Counted from the stretch's first letter, positions 26,139 through 36,322 are shown. The stretch: 64,000 nucleotides of DNA from Amphiplicatus metriothermophilus (GCF_900199215.1 NZ_FZQA01000004.1:62001-126000); one strand, 5' to 3'. Numbers and translations are program-made. Notes: generated by a model from the sequence alone, not told the origin.

Positions 26139-27485
26139 TCACGCGCGGCGCGGCGGCGCGGCGACGCCTGATTTTTCGACCGACGACGCTCGCCGACGCG
26201 CGCGCAGAAAATAGTAAAGCGCGCCGAGCGCGGCCCATCCCGCCAACAACGCATACGGCCGCCAGTCCGCAGAAAAGCCGATCGCGATGAGCGCGAGCGC
26301 CGCGACCGCGCCGAGATAGCCGAGAAAGCGCACGACAGGTCGCGGCGGGCGAAACGCGGAGGCCTCATACAGGCCAGGTTCGCGATCGATCAGCCGCGTC
26401 GCCGAGATCGAGGTCGCGGCGTATTTCAACAACGTCGGAATGTTCACGGCGAGAAACAGAAAGATCAGATCAGTCGGCAGAAAGAGCCCCGCGCAGCACA
26501 GAGCATAGGCCGTCGCCGAGGCGACGTGCGGCGCGCCTGTGCCCGGATGCGCCGCGCCGATCGCGCTTGGAAAGGCGCCGGAGCGCCCCATGGCGAAGAG
26601 ATAGCGCGTGAATATGATGAAGATGGCGTTGATCGACGTGCCGATGGCCGCCGTCGCGCTCAGGACGATCAGCGGCGTTCCGATCCGTCCCATCGCGGCG
26701 CGCGCAACATCAAGCAGCGGGGCGGAGGATCCGGCAAGCGCCTCTTCGCCGAGCACGCCTACCGACACGACCGCGACGGACAGATAAAGCAACGTCGTCA
26801 ACGCGATAGCAAGTCCAATGCCGAGCGGAATGTTCCGGCCCGGATTTTTTACTTCCTCGCCGACCTCCGTCGCCGTCTCTATGCCGAGGAAAAGCGTGAT
26901 CATGAGCGGCGCAGCGAGCATCACCCCGCTCCAGCCTTTGCTCAGGAACGGATCAAAGTTTCCGGGATCAACCGCGGGAGCAGCCGTGACAGCGAGCGCC
27001 GCGCAGGTTGCGAGCAGAACCGTCAGCATGATCGTCTGACCCTTCGCCGCAATCGAAACGCCAAGCAGATTCATGACGAAGACGACCGAAAAGATCCCGA
27101 ACATGACCGGTTTCTGCGGCAGCGGCGCGACCATCGAGAGATAAGAGACCAGCACGAAAGCGAGGACGACCAGCGCCGCCGCGCTGCCGGCGATGCGAAG
27201 CCAGCTAATGAAAAAACCTGCGAATGGGTGAATGAACCGCCGCGGCCACTCATATGACGCGCCTGAGACAGGCAGCGCCGATCCCATGAAGCCGTAAACG
27301 ACGGCGAATATGATCATCGGCGTCATCGCCACGGGAAGCGCGATCAGCATGGCCGGCCCGGCGAGCGCCGTCGCCGGAGCCAGAACGGAGAAGATGGATA
27401 CGCCGACAGCCGCTCCAACGCCGAGCGAGACGATGTCGGGCAGAGAAACGCCCTTTCTGAGCGAGGACTTATTAGTCGTCTGCAT
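26139..27485 (-). CDS. APC-superfamily amino-acid permease
   Basis: 448 aa with about 12 hydrophobic helices. The first helix has VSLGVGAAVGVSIFSVLAPA, the glycine-rich unwound element of the APC fold. A conserved loop reads FLGIETATEVGEEVKNPGRNIP, typical of amino-acid/polyamine/organocation carriers. It should import amino acids or amines across the inner membrane by H+ symport or exchange. It lies between an aminotransferase gene and the fecI gene, all on the minus strand, which fits uptake of peptide breakdown products. Substrate not resolvable. Confidence 0.87.
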   Translation of the reverse strand: MQTTNKSSLRKGVSLPDIVSLGVGAAVGVSIFSVLAPATALAGPAMLIALPVAMTPMIIFAVVYGFMGSALPVSGASYEWPRRFIHPFAGFFISWLRIAGSAAALVVLAFVLVSYLSMVAPLPQKPVMFGIFSVVFVMNLLGVSIAAKGQTIMLTVLLATCAALAVTAAPAVDPGNFDPFLSKGWSGVMLAAPLMITLFLGIETATEVGEEVKNPGRNIPLGIGLAIALTTLLYLSVAVVSVGVLGEEALAGSSAPLLDVARAAMGRIGTPLIVLSATAAIGTSINAIFIIFTRYLFAMGRSGAFPSAIGAAHPGTGAPHVASATAYALCCAGLFLPTDLIFLFLAVNIPTLLKYAATSISATRLIDREPGLYEASAFRPPRPVVRFLGYLGAVAALALIAIGFSADWRPYALLAGWAALGALYYFLRARRRASSVEKSGVAAPPRRA

Positions 27486-27550
27486 CGAGGCCCTTCCCTC
27501 AGGCGGGATCCGGCGCCGTCACGCGCCGGACGGCGGCGGCGCGCCGACGC

Positions 27551-28708
27551 TCATCCGGCGAGCGCTCGCGTCGATCCGGCGCGCCGGCGCGCTTCGAGCC
27601 CTTGGCCGAGACGCGTCAGCGCCGCGTCCAGGATTTCAGGCTCGAGCGCAAAACCGATACGCACGTGACCAGGCGCGCTGAAGCATTCGCCGGGCACGAC
27701 GATGACGCCATACTCTCCGGCGAGCCAGTCGGAAAGCCGGCGGGTGTCATCGACACCGACCACCCGAGGAAAACAGATGCAGCCGTAGTCGGGCAAACGC
27801 CCAGCCAGAAGCCCCGCCGACACGAGCGCATCGAAGCGCCGGCGCATCACTGGACGCGCCGCAGCGATGATGTTTTCTGCGTAACGGTCGAAAAGGGCGC
27901 CGTGCTCCAGGGTCAGCGCCGCCACGGCGTGCGCCAGCTTGGAGGCGTTGAATTCAAACCGCTCGCTGAACGCGCGCACAGGCTGCAGTGTTTCCGGCGC
28001 GGCGATGATCCAGCCGCAGCGCAACGTGCTCAGCCCGAACACTTTCGTCAGACTGCTTATTGAAAGCACGCATGCGTGCAGCTTGGCGGCCGGCCGCTTG
28101 CGCGCTTCGACGCCGGCGTAGTCGCGATAGACCTCGTCGACGACCACCATCGCGCCGCGCGCGGCGGCGATTTTCGCGATCGCATGGAGCGCGTCATCGT
28201 GGGCAAGAGCGCCAGACGGGTTATGCAGGTTCGATAGAACGATGAGACGAGTGGCGGGCGTTATCGCAGCAGCGACGCGCTCCGGGTCGAGGGCGAAATC
28301 CGGCGCCGGCCGATCGAAGAAGTCCACGCTCGCGCCTTGCGCCTCAGCCATATCAGCGAAAATATCGAAACCGGGCCTTTCGACGACGACGTGGCCCCCC
28401 GACGGCAAAAACGTGCGATAAAGAAGCGTAATGGCGTTGGTCGCGCCCGTCGTGCAAAGAATGTTCTCAGGCGAGACGTCGTACCGCGCCGCAAGCGCGT
28501 CGATCACGAACGGATTGCATTCGGAAAATACGCTTGCATAGCGCGTGGTGATAGGCGGACGGAAGTTCTCCTCGATAAGACGACGCACGAGCTCGACAGG
28601 TTCAGCGACCGAACTGTCGAATAGCGAGATGATCTCTTCGCCTTCCGCCTCGGTTAGCCGGCGCGTCGCCGCGCGCACCCACTGAGCGTAAGTGTGGTCG
28701 TTCGCCAT
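27551..28708 (-). CDS. PLP-dependent class I/II aminotransferase
   Basis: 385 aa from ATG 28708 (MANDHTYAQWVRA); the longer frame to 28879 adds an unlikely 57-residue leader. Fold-type I motifs: CTTGATNAITLLYR, SNLHNPSGAL, VVDEVYRDY and the PLP-lysine segment SSLTKVFGLSTLRCGW. It is a cytoplasmic transaminase or related beta-lyase acting on an amino acid. Together with the permease and an Lrp regulator upstream it forms a minus-strand amino-acid module. Exact substrate unknown. Confidence 0.85.
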   Translation of the reverse strand: MANDHTYAQWVRAATRRLTEAEGEEIISLFDSSVAEPVELVRRLIEENFRPPITTRYASVFSECNPFVIDALAARYDVSPENILCTTGATNAITLLYRTFLPSGGHVVVERPGFDIFADMAEAQGASVDFFDRPAPDFALDPERVAAAITPATRLIVLSNLHNPSGALAHDDALHAIAKIAAARGAMVVVDEVYRDYAGVEARKRPAAKLHACVLSISSLTKVFGLSTLRCGWIIAAPETLQPVRAFSERFEFNASKLAHAVAALTLEHGALFDRYAENIIAAARPVMRRRFDALVSAGLLAGRLPDYGCICFPRVVGVDDTRRLSDWLAGEYGVIVVPGECFSAPGHVRIGFALEPEILDAALTRLGQGLEARRRAGSTRALAG

Positions 28709-28903
28709 CAACGGATCACTCGGTTCGAATGCAAAGGCCTTGGAAAACGGTTTTGCGCAAGGCCGGCGGCGAACGACGCCGACTGAAGCCGCGCCAGGAG
28801 AAGTATGCCGGCCGGTAGCAGAATTGTTATGCGATTTTCCCGGACAGGCCTGCAAAGCAAGCATAAATTTTCCCCGCAACGGCCTGGCGAAGCGGTTTCC
28901 CTG

Positions 28904-29371
28904 TCAGCGCACCGGCAAGGCGGTCGTGTATTTCAACTCGGCGATCGTCACGCTCGATCGGATGTCCTCGACGCCCGGAAGTTTCATCAGCACATTGAAA
29001 ATGAAGCTTTGATACCAGTTCATCGACGTCGCATAGACCTTGATCATGATGTCCATCTCGCCGAAAAGCGTGTAGCACTCCATGATCTCGGGGATGTTCT
29101 CCACCTTCCGGATGAACTCCGCGCGTTCCTTGTCTGTCAGGCGCGACATCTTCAGCGAGGCGTAGATGAAAAAGCTCTCCCCCAGCTTTTCGCGATCGAC
29201 CAGCGCCACTTGCTTGCTGATGTAGCCTTCGTCCTTCAGCCGCTGTATGCGCCGCCAGCAGGGCGATTGCGACAGGCCCACCGCCTCGGCGATCTCGCCG
29301 GTGGACAGATCCGCTCGGCGCTGGACGAGCTCAAGAATCTTTAGATCGATCGTCGAAAGCTCTGCCGGCAT
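28904..29371 (-). CDS. Lrp/AsnC-family transcriptional regulator
   Basis: 155 aa. The N-terminal winged HTH (LSTIDLKILELVQRRADLSTGEIAEAVGLSQSP, shown here as a region) has the Lrp spacing, with recognition helix SPCWRRIQRLKDEGYI. The C-terminal alpha-beta RAM domain (about 70-150) has the EIMECYTLFGEMDIMIKV ligand-binding core. AGGAG sits three bases before the ATG. It diverges from the M61-like gene at 29653 and precedes the aminotransferase, permease and FecIR genes, so it is well placed to regulate both sides in response to an amino acid. Confidence 0.93.
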   Translation of the reverse strand: MPAELSTIDLKILELVQRRADLSTGEIAEAVGLSQSPCWRRIQRLKDEGYISKQVALVDREKLGESFFIYASLKMSRLTDKERAEFIRKVENIPEIMECYTLFGEMDIMIKVYATSMNWYQSFIFNVLMKLPGVEDIRSSVTIAELKYTTALPVR

Positions 29372-29652
29372 ACGCTCCTCTATTTCGGCCCTCTGTCGCT
29401 AAAACATATCCCGAGAATATCATGCCGTCACATAATTTTAACAAGAATGGCCGCCCAAAACGCGAGTTTTAACCTTCCGTGCGCGGCGCGGACAAGAGTA
29501 AGGGAACCGCATTGTTTTCGCCGACGTCGCCGGCGCAGGGCGGCGAATTATGCCCGCGCGAAGCCGATTGGCGGGATATCGGGAAAAATTTGCCGAAGCG
29601 GCGGCTATATCCTGATGCGGACGGCGCCGCGCCGAAGGTAAGGAGTTTCGCC

Positions 29653-31245
29653 TTGTCAGCAGACGTTCGTTGCGCAGCGCGCCGCCTGCGCGCGATCATG
29701 ATCGCCGCCGCCTTCCTGACCGGCGCGGCGGGCTGCGCGACGGCGCGCAAGGGCGCGCCGCCTCGGCCTTCGCAGGAAACCGCCGCAGGAATGCTCGAAA
29801 TCGTGCTGCGCCCGGTGCGCGACGCCGCCGGCGTCGTCTCGGCGATCGACGTCGACGCGGTCCTTCGCGGCGCGTTGCAGCCAGGGGCCGAGGCGCTCGT
29901 CCTCGATACGCCCGTTGTTTATGCCGGCGTCTATGGAATCGCCGACAGGGTGGAGGACTTGCGCGCAAGCGACGCGAAGGGCGCTATTTCCTTCGCGGCG
30001 GCGGATGAAGAGCCTCATCCCGGCGGCTTTCCTCATTACCGGAGATGGACGGCGCAGCGCGCCGTGACTTTCCCCGTACGGATCAGGTACCGGTCGCGCG
30101 TACAGCCCGCAGGCGGCCCGGGCGGCCCGCCCTTCGGCATTCGCCCTTCTGCGGGCGGCGTGAGCGGCGCGGGGTCCGGCTTTCTAGTTCTGCCCGAGAA
30201 TGTTGAGGTCGCCAAGTCCCGCGTGCGCTGGGATCTGAGCGGGTTCGAGAAGAATGCAAGCGCTGCGACGACTTTCGGCGAAGGGGTATTCATCCTCGAA
30301 GGTCCCGCCGACGGACTCCGCCAGGGCTGGTACATGGCCGGCCCGATCGAGCGCTATCCCGACAAGGGAGACGTCGGCGGCTTCAGCGCGCACTGGCTCG
30401 GCGCGTTTCCGTTCGACGCGCGCGCCGAGATGGCTTGGGCGGGCGAAGCGTATGACTATCTTGCGAAGTTTTTCCGATACCTCGATCCTGCGCCGCGCTA
30501 TCGGGTGTTCATGCGGCTCGTGGAGACCCCGCCCTATGGCGGAGGCACGGCGCTCGGCGATTCTTTCATGCTGTCGCGGGGCCCCGCAAGGCCCGAAGAG
30601 ATCGGCGCGGAAGGTCCGCGAGACGTGTTCTTTCACGAGATGATCCATCGCTGGGTCGGCGGCATCGAAGGCCCGCAGGGCGTGACGAGCTGGTTCAGCG
30701 AGGGACTGACGACCTATTATGCCGCATTGCTTCCGATGCGCGGCGGCTTCGAATCCGTCGACAAATATGGCGAGCGGATCAACGCGCTTGCCCGCGCCTA
30801 TTACGTCAACCCTGCGCGCAACTGGACGGCGCACGAGATCGTTGAGGTGGGCTTTCGCGACGGAACGATTCGCCATCGTCCTTATCAGCTCGGGGCGCTT
30901 TATTTCGCCGACCTCGACGCGCGCATCCGCGCTGCATCGAGCGGAGCGCGGACGCTGCACGACTTCATGCATGAGATATTCGTTCGTCGCGAAACCGAGG
31001 AAGGGTTCGTGTTCGATCACGCCGCGTGGAAGGCCCTCGTGGAAGCTGAAATCGGCGACGGCGCAGCTGCAGCGTTCGAGCGGATCGTGCTGAGCGGCGA
31101 AACCATCATTCCCGTCTCCAATGCTTTCGGACCTTGCTTCGAGCGGCGCGAGACGAGATTCGAGACCGAAGACCGGGGCGAGATCGCAGGCTATGAGTGG
31201 CGGCGCGTCGAAACCATTCCTGACTCCATCTGTCGGAACTATTGA
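29653..31245 (+). CDS. M61-like metallopeptidase lipoprotein (paralogue A)
   Basis: 530 aa. TTG 29653 is chosen because TAAGGAG lies seven bases upstream and a lipoprotein signal starts there (RAIMIAAAFLTGAAGC); no ATG with an SD fits. A beta-rich N-terminal domain (about 40-240) precedes the catalytic domain with HEMIH at 328-332 and a second-half ligand Glu at about 350 (FSEGLTTYY), a gluzincin arrangement like M61/M1. The C-terminus has AFGPCFERR and ends PDSICRNY; these cysteines are also conserved in paralogue B at 38140, but the PDZ domain between them in B is missing here. It is followed after 17 bases by an S10 gene. Confidence 0.78.
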   Translation: MSADVRCAARRLRAIMIAAAFLTGAAGCATARKGAPPRPSQETAAGMLEIVLRPVRDAAGVVSAIDVDAVLRGALQPGAEALVLDTPVVYAGVYGIADRVEDLRASDAKGAISFAAADEEPHPGGFPHYRRWTAQRAVTFPVRIRYRSRVQPAGGPGGPPFGIRPSAGGVSGAGSGFLVLPENVEVAKSRVRWDLSGFEKNASAATTFGEGVFILEGPADGLRQGWYMAGPIERYPDKGDVGGFSAHWLGAFPFDARAEMAWAGEAYDYLAKFFRYLDPAPRYRVFMRLVETPPYGGGTALGDSFMLSRGPARPEEIGAEGPRDVFFHEMIHRWVGGIEGPQGVTSWFSEGLTTYYAALLPMRGGFESVDKYGERINALARAYYVNPARNWTAHEIVEVGFRDGTIRHRPYQLGALYFADLDARIRAASSGARTLHDFMHEIFVRRETEEGFVFDHAAWKALVEAEIGDGAAAAFERIVLSGETIIPVSNAFGPCFERRETRFETEDRGEIAGYEWRRVETIPDSICRNY

Positions 31246-31262
31246 GCAGAGGGAGAGCATCG

Positions 31263-32792
31263 ATGACATCGGCAGCTAAGATCGCTTCGACGCCGTTCCG
31301 GCTGATCGCAACCGTTCTGGCCGCCGCGCTTCTTGCCGGAGCGACGCGCGCGGAAGAACGCGCGCCGCACTCCGGGCTCGAGGGCCGAGAATATGTCGCG
31401 CGCATGACCGGCGTCTTCAACGGCGTGCGCGTCGACTATGAGGCGCGCCTGGAGGAGACGCTCATCACGAACGACGACGACGCGCCCGCCGCGCGTTTCT
31501 ATTCCACCGCCTATCTCGCGCAAAGCGGTCCCGACCGGCGCGTCCGACCGGTGATCTTCATCTGGAACGGCGGACCAAGCGTCGCCGCCGTCCCTCTTCA
31601 CATGACCGGATTCGGTCCGAAACGGCTCGCGCCGCGACGGTTGGGCGCCGACGCGCCTGTCCGTCTCATCGATAACGAACGCACTCTGCTCGACGTCGCC
31701 GATCTCGTCTTCGTCGATCCGGCGGAAACGGGCTTCAGCCGAATCCTGCCGGGTGGTTCGCGGGATTATTTTTATTCCGCGCAAGGCGACGCAGAATCGG
31801 TCGCGCAATTCATCCGCAAATGGCTCGACGCGCACGACCGTTCGCACTCTCCCGTGTTCGTCATGGGATCGAGCTATGGCAGCATCCGCGCTGCGATCGT
31901 CGCTGGGGCGATGGCGGAAGCCGGCGCGCCGCTCGACGGGGTCATCCTTCTCAGTCAGGGCGTCAATCTTGTCGAGACGACGCAGCGCCGCCACAATCTC
32001 GTCGGCTATGCAAGCAATCTCTCTCAACTGGCCGCAGTCGGCTGGTTCCACGGGTTGACGGCGCGCCCGGACACGACCGTCCATGACGTCGTCGATGAAG
32101 CCTACGCGTTCGCCATGAGCGACTATCTGGTCGCCATCGCCAAGGGCCGCGCGATACCGAAGGCCGAGCGCGAAGCGATCGCGCGTCGACTTGAGGCGCT
32201 GACCGGCCTTGCGGCTGGCGAATATCTCACGCGCGATCTCCTGGTGAACAAAACCGATTTCCGGCGCAATCTGCTGAAGGAAAAAGGACTCGTGCTCGCC
32301 GCCAATGACGCCCGAGACGCCTATCGCGAAGACGCGCCGCCGTCCGGCGAAGGGTCCGAGCGAATAGAAATGAAGGCGCTCAAGACTCATCTTACGTCTC
32401 TGTTTGGCGCGACCTTCCCTCTCGACGCCTATCGTTTCCAGGCGCCGGAAACGGCAAGCTGGGATTATGGCGGATCTTCGACCCTCGACGGAAAGCCTGT
32501 CGCGCCTGGCGCGGTGCGGTCGGTGTTCTCCGACTTCGACTGGACGGGCGAGCTTGAAAAAGCGTTTGCTGCGAATCCTTCGTTTCGGGTTTTTATTGCG
32601 ACAGGCGTCTACGACCTGCTGACGACGACCGGTCCTGCGCGCATGCTCGCATCGAACGTGCATTTTCCCGGTGATCGCGTCGAGAGCGCGGAGTACGAAG
32701 GCGGGCATGATTTTTACGCTGACGAAGCGGTCTTCCCACGTCTTGCGGAAGACTTGAGGAGCTTTGTCAACGCGGAAAGCGCCGCCCGCTGA
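31263..32792 (+). CDS. S10-family serine carboxypeptidase-like protein (copy 1, altered oxyanion motif)
   Basis: 509 aa with a signal peptide (about 1-30). ATG 31263 is preceded by AGGGAGAG. An S10 triad can be placed: Ser204 in GSSYGS, Asp451 in TGVYDLLTT, His482 in EGGHDFY. The oxyanion/substrate motif, GGPGxSS in the family, reads NGGPSVAAVP, so the usual Gly-x-Ser-Ser is lost; FVDPAETGFSR is conserved. S10 enzymes remove C-terminal residues from peptides, here in the periplasm. It lies 17 bases after the M61-like gene, so the two are an operon. Activity may be altered. Confidence 0.8.
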   Translation: MTSAAKIASTPFRLIATVLAAALLAGATRAEERAPHSGLEGREYVARMTGVFNGVRVDYEARLEETLITNDDDAPAARFYSTAYLAQSGPDRRVRPVIFIWNGGPSVAAVPLHMTGFGPKRLAPRRLGADAPVRLIDNERTLLDVADLVFVDPAETGFSRILPGGSRDYFYSAQGDAESVAQFIRKWLDAHDRSHSPVFVMGSSYGSIRAAIVAGAMAEAGAPLDGVILLSQGVNLVETTQRRHNLVGYASNLSQLAAVGWFHGLTARPDTTVHDVVDEAYAFAMSDYLVAIAKGRAIPKAEREAIARRLEALTGLAAGEYLTRDLLVNKTDFRRNLLKEKGLVLAANDARDAYREDAPPSGEGSERIEMKALKTHLTSLFGATFPLDAYRFQAPETASWDYGGSSTLDGKPVAPGAVRSVFSDFDWTGELEKAFAANPSFRVFIATGVYDLLTTTGPARMLASNVHFPGDRVESAEYEGGHDFYADEAVFPRLAEDLRSFVNAESAAR

Positions 32793-33113
32793 TCGCTTAA
32801 AATACACGCTGTTCGCGGCGGGCGGCGAAGCCAGTGCCGACGGAATGGAGCCGCCCCGCCGCACGCGGCGGGCGATCCGGGGTTTCTGGCGCTCGCCGTG
32901 CGTATAGAAACAAGTTTGCAGGAATAGAGACGCCAAAGAATAGGAAATGTCCGGACGCCCGCCGTCTGGCAGATAATCAGCTAGAAATGCCTTTGGCGCG
33001 CAATACCATGAATGCGCATCAGCTTAGCCCTCCGCCGCACCGCCGCGGCGGCCGGCGCGTCGTAGAGGGGGCGCATTATGCCTATCGGATCGAGGATGAC
33101 GAGGGGACGATCA
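32793..33113. other. intergenic region before the second TonB receptor
   Basis: No coding frame is supported. It holds a GC-rich short-loop inverted repeat (CCGCCGC/GCGGCGG near 32857-32873) and the receptor's ribosome-binding site (GAGGGGA at about 33100). No promoter is confidently placed. Confidence 0.45.
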
Positions 33114-36100
33114 ATGAAAAAAACGACAGCGCGCGCAGGACTGCTGGCGACGACGACGCTGGCGGGCGCGGCTTGTCTGGCCTTCGCCGGACCCGCCGCC
33201 GGCCAGACGACGCAACCGATCCCGCCCGCCTCGCAGAACGCAACTGCCGATGATGGCGATACGATCATCGTCACCGGCTCGCGAATTCGTCGCTCCGTCG
33301 CGTCCACGCCCGCGCCGGTCACCACGCTCGGCGCCGAGAACATCAGCGATCGCGGCTATGTCAGCGCCGCCCAGGCTCTCAACGACATCACTGCGCTAGA
33401 CCCGCAACTCAACCAGGCGCCCGGCAGCGGCGCGTCGAGCGGGCCCGGCCAGCAGTTTCCTTCTCTTTTTGGTCTCGGAACAGGGCGTACGCTGACGCTG
33501 GTGAACGGCCGGCGCTTCGTCACCTCGTCCAGCGGCCTCGGCGACGCCCAAGTCGACGCGAACATCATTCCAGTTGGCCTCATCGAACGGATTGAAGTCG
33601 TGCAGGCGGGCGGAGCCGCCGTCTATGGCTCTGACGCCATCGCCGGCGTCGTCAATTATATCCTCAAGGACGACTTCGAAGGGATCGAGATCGACGGCCT
33701 GACGAGCGTTTCCGATCGCGGCGACTACTGGACGAAGAGCCTGCGCGGCACGTTCGGGCTCAACTTCGCCGACGGGCGCGGGAATGCAGCGCTCAACGCC
33801 GAATGGTCGGAATCGCCGATTCTCGAATTTCGCGACCGGCCGCTGACGAATTTGTCGAGAATAACCACCGGCAACCCTGAAGATACCGGGCCGAACGACG
33901 GAATTCCCTCCGTGCGGGAAGTGATGCCGGCGCATTTCTGGCCGTTCAACAGCAACGGGGTGATTTACACTATTCCCGCGCCAGCGCCTTTGCCGCCTTG
34001 CGGGGGACAGATATGCTTCCTGCGACAGGACGGCCAGCCGTTGCAATTCTCTCCGGATGGAAGCGTCGTTCCCTATGATCCTGGCGTCATCATGGGCATC
34101 CCCTTCGCTAAGGGCGGCGACGGGTTCAGATTCAGCGATCTCGCCGGGCTGCGTACGGGCGTCGAGCGCGTCGCGACCAATGCGATCGGGCGTTATGACA
34201 TCACTGACCGGGTTCGCTTCTCCGCCGAGCTTCTGTTTGCCCGAACGACCGGCTCTTTCCGGCCGCAGGGATTCGCGCGCACGGTATTGAGCCCCGCGCC
34301 GCTCAACGCGATTCCCTTCACTATCAGCAATCCCTTTCTCACGCCCGAAGCGATCAACGCGCTGACCGCGGCGAGCCCCGGATTCGCATTCGGAGCGCCG
34401 CTCTTTCTGTCGAAGGACTTCTATTTCGACCTCTTCCCCGCCACCGTCGAGGCGAAGACCGACACCTACCGCGCGCTCGCGGCGCTTGAAGGCGATTTTG
34501 ATCTCGGCGACCGGAACTTATATTGGTCCGTTTCCGCAAGCTACGGCCGCGTCGAAGGTCAGGAGCGCGGATTTGGCGTGCATAACGCCCATTTCTCCAA
34601 CGCCCTCGCCGCCGTCGATAGCGGCGGGCAGATCGTGTGCGCGATCAACGCCGACGCCGATCCGACAAACGACGATCCCGCCTGCGCGCCGCTCGATCCT
34701 TTCGGCTTCAATCGGGCTAGCCAAGCGGCGCGGGACTACGTAATGGTCGACACGGGCCAGGATTTCACCAACGAGCAGATCGATGTGCTTGCGACGATCG
34801 GCGCGACCCTCTTCACCCTGCCGACCGGCGAGGTGAAGGCTGTTCTCGCCTACGAGCACCGCGACGAGCAGGCGAAGTTCGTTCCCCTTCCGGCCAACCA
34901 GCTGGGACTTACCGGAACGGGCAACACCGTCGCGCCGGACTCGGGCGGTTACAACACTGACGAAATCTCCGTCGAAGCGCTGCTGCCGTTGATCGGCGAT
35001 CGCGTTACGCTGCCTTTCGCGCAGCTCATCGAACTCAACGGCGTCTATCGATATGTCGACAACTCCATCGCCGGCGGCGAAAGCGTGTGGAGCGCCGGCG
35101 CGCGCTGGCAAGTCGTAGACGACCTCACCGTGCGGGCCACGCGCAGCCGCAATTTCAGAGCGCCGACGCTCACTCAATTGCTCGCGCCCAACAACGTCAT
35201 CCTGACCCAGGCCGGCATCGATCCCTGCGACGCGGACCGCATCGACAGCGGGCCGAATCCGGAGGTTCGCCGCGCCAACTGCGAAGCCGAGTGGGCGGCC
35301 AATCCTCAGTACGGCGATCTCGCCACATTTCAGGATCCGGCAGAGAACTTCGTACACACTGAGGTGACGGAGGGCGGCAATCCGGACCTGCGAAACGAGA
35401 TCTCGGATACGTGGACCTACGGATTCGTTTTCGAGCCGCGCTTCATTCCGGGCCTCACCTTCTCTTTCGACCGGCTGGAGATCGACCTCACAGACGGCCT
35501 TTCGCCTTTCACCACGGCGGATTTCATGGCGACCTGCTATGACTCCTCGCCGCAACCAGCCGAAATCTGCAGCCAGTTCGAACGACTGGCCGAATCCGAC
35601 GGCGTGCGGCCCGCCGGAACGGTCATCCGTGGGCGCACGACCACTTTCAACGCCGGCGTGGTGCAGTTCCGCGGCGAAGTCTATTTTTTGAATTACGACG
35701 TGCCGCTTGACCGCCTGTTCTCGTCGGGCGATCCCGGCCGCCTTTCGGTATCCATCGAAGCGACGCATACTTCGCTGCTGACGACTTCGGTTACGGGCGC
35801 CGCCTTCACGCGCACGGACAACACCGTTCAGCAACCCGACTGGGTGGGCAGGCTCAACGCCGTTTATTCAAAGGGGCCGCTGCGCCTTACCTATCAGGCG
35901 AACTATCTGTCGAAAGTCCTGGCGGGGCCCGACGCGACGATCGAGAACAATCCGAACCCGGTGATCGCAGCGAACGCCACGCACGCCGTCTCGGGTCAAT
36001 ACGATTTCGGACCGGTGGTGTTGCGGGCGGGTGTGACCAACTTGACCGACAAGGCGCCGTCCTATCCGAACTTCGCCCATGGCGATATTCTCGGCCGGCG

Positions 36101-36131
36101 CTTCTTCTTCGGCGCCACGGCGAGATTCTAG
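33114..36131 (+). CDS. large TonB-dependent receptor without STN domain
   Basis: 1005 aa from ATG 33114, which has GAGGGGA upstream and begins a clean signal peptide (MKKTTARAGLLATTTLAGA). After cleavage near GQTTQ comes the TonB box-like TIIVTGSRIRR, the plug (about 60-190, VNGRRF, IERIEVVQAGGAAVYGSDAIAGVVN) and a large barrel ending FFFGATARF. This long GSRIRR type is common in Caulobacterales and sphingomonads, often beside peptidases. It sits between two peptidase pairs. With no STN domain it cannot signal to FecR. Peptide uptake is inferred from context only. Confidence 0.92.
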   Translation: MKKTTARAGLLATTTLAGAACLAFAGPAAGQTTQPIPPASQNATADDGDTIIVTGSRIRRSVASTPAPVTTLGAENISDRGYVSAAQALNDITALDPQLNQAPGSGASSGPGQQFPSLFGLGTGRTLTLVNGRRFVTSSSGLGDAQVDANIIPVGLIERIEVVQAGGAAVYGSDAIAGVVNYILKDDFEGIEIDGLTSVSDRGDYWTKSLRGTFGLNFADGRGNAALNAEWSESPILEFRDRPLTNLSRITTGNPEDTGPNDGIPSVREVMPAHFWPFNSNGVIYTIPAPAPLPPCGGQICFLRQDGQPLQFSPDGSVVPYDPGVIMGIPFAKGGDGFRFSDLAGLRTGVERVATNAIGRYDITDRVRFSAELLFARTTGSFRPQGFARTVLSPAPLNAIPFTISNPFLTPEAINALTAASPGFAFGAPLFLSKDFYFDLFPATVEAKTDTYRALAALEGDFDLGDRNLYWSVSASYGRVEGQERGFGVHNAHFSNALAAVDSGGQIVCAINADADPTNDDPACAPLDPFGFNRASQAARDYVMVDTGQDFTNEQIDVLATIGATLFTLPTGEVKAVLAYEHRDEQAKFVPLPANQLGLTGTGNTVAPDSGGYNTDEISVEALLPLIGDRVTLPFAQLIELNGVYRYVDNSIAGGESVWSAGARWQVVDDLTVRATRSRNFRAPTLTQLLAPNNVILTQAGIDPCDADRIDSGPNPEVRRANCEAEWAANPQYGDLATFQDPAENFVHTEVTEGGNPDLRNEISDTWTYGFVFEPRFIPGLTFSFDRLEIDLTDGLSPFTTADFMATCYDSSPQPAEICSQFERLAESDGVRPAGTVIRGRTTTFNAGVVQFRGEVYFLNYDVPLDRLFSSGDPGRLSVSIEATHTSLLTTSVTGAAFTRTDNTVQQPDWVGRLNAVYSKGPLRLTYQANYLSKVLAGPDATIENNPNPVIAANATHAVSGQYDFGPVVLRAGVTNLTDKAPSYPNFAHGDILGRRFFFGATARF

Positions 36132-36264
36132 CGCCGTTTCCTGACGAGAGCGGCGCGTGGAATAACATAAAAGACCGGATCGGGGCGGCTTCACAGAAGT
36201 TCCGGACCGATCCGGCGTTCTGTCCAACTTGAGTCGCGCCTCTGTTTGAAGCGTCTTCCCCCGT

Positions 36265-36286
36265 CGCTTCGAGCAAGCGTTTTTTT
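36265..36286 (+). terminator. rho-independent terminator after the TonB receptor
   Basis: CGCTT and AAGCG form a five-bp stem with a five-base loop, followed by seven T residues, 134 bases after the receptor stop codon. Confidence 0.5.
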
Positions 36287-36322
36287 ACGGCCGGACGCCG
36301 GGCGCCGATCGAAACGGGACGG

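Noticed and set aside
25483-26238. 251-aa version of the FecI-type sigma factor
   Set aside because: The extra 77 residues are Arg/Ala-rich, overlap the permease gene and lack sigma features; ATG 26007 fits the family.
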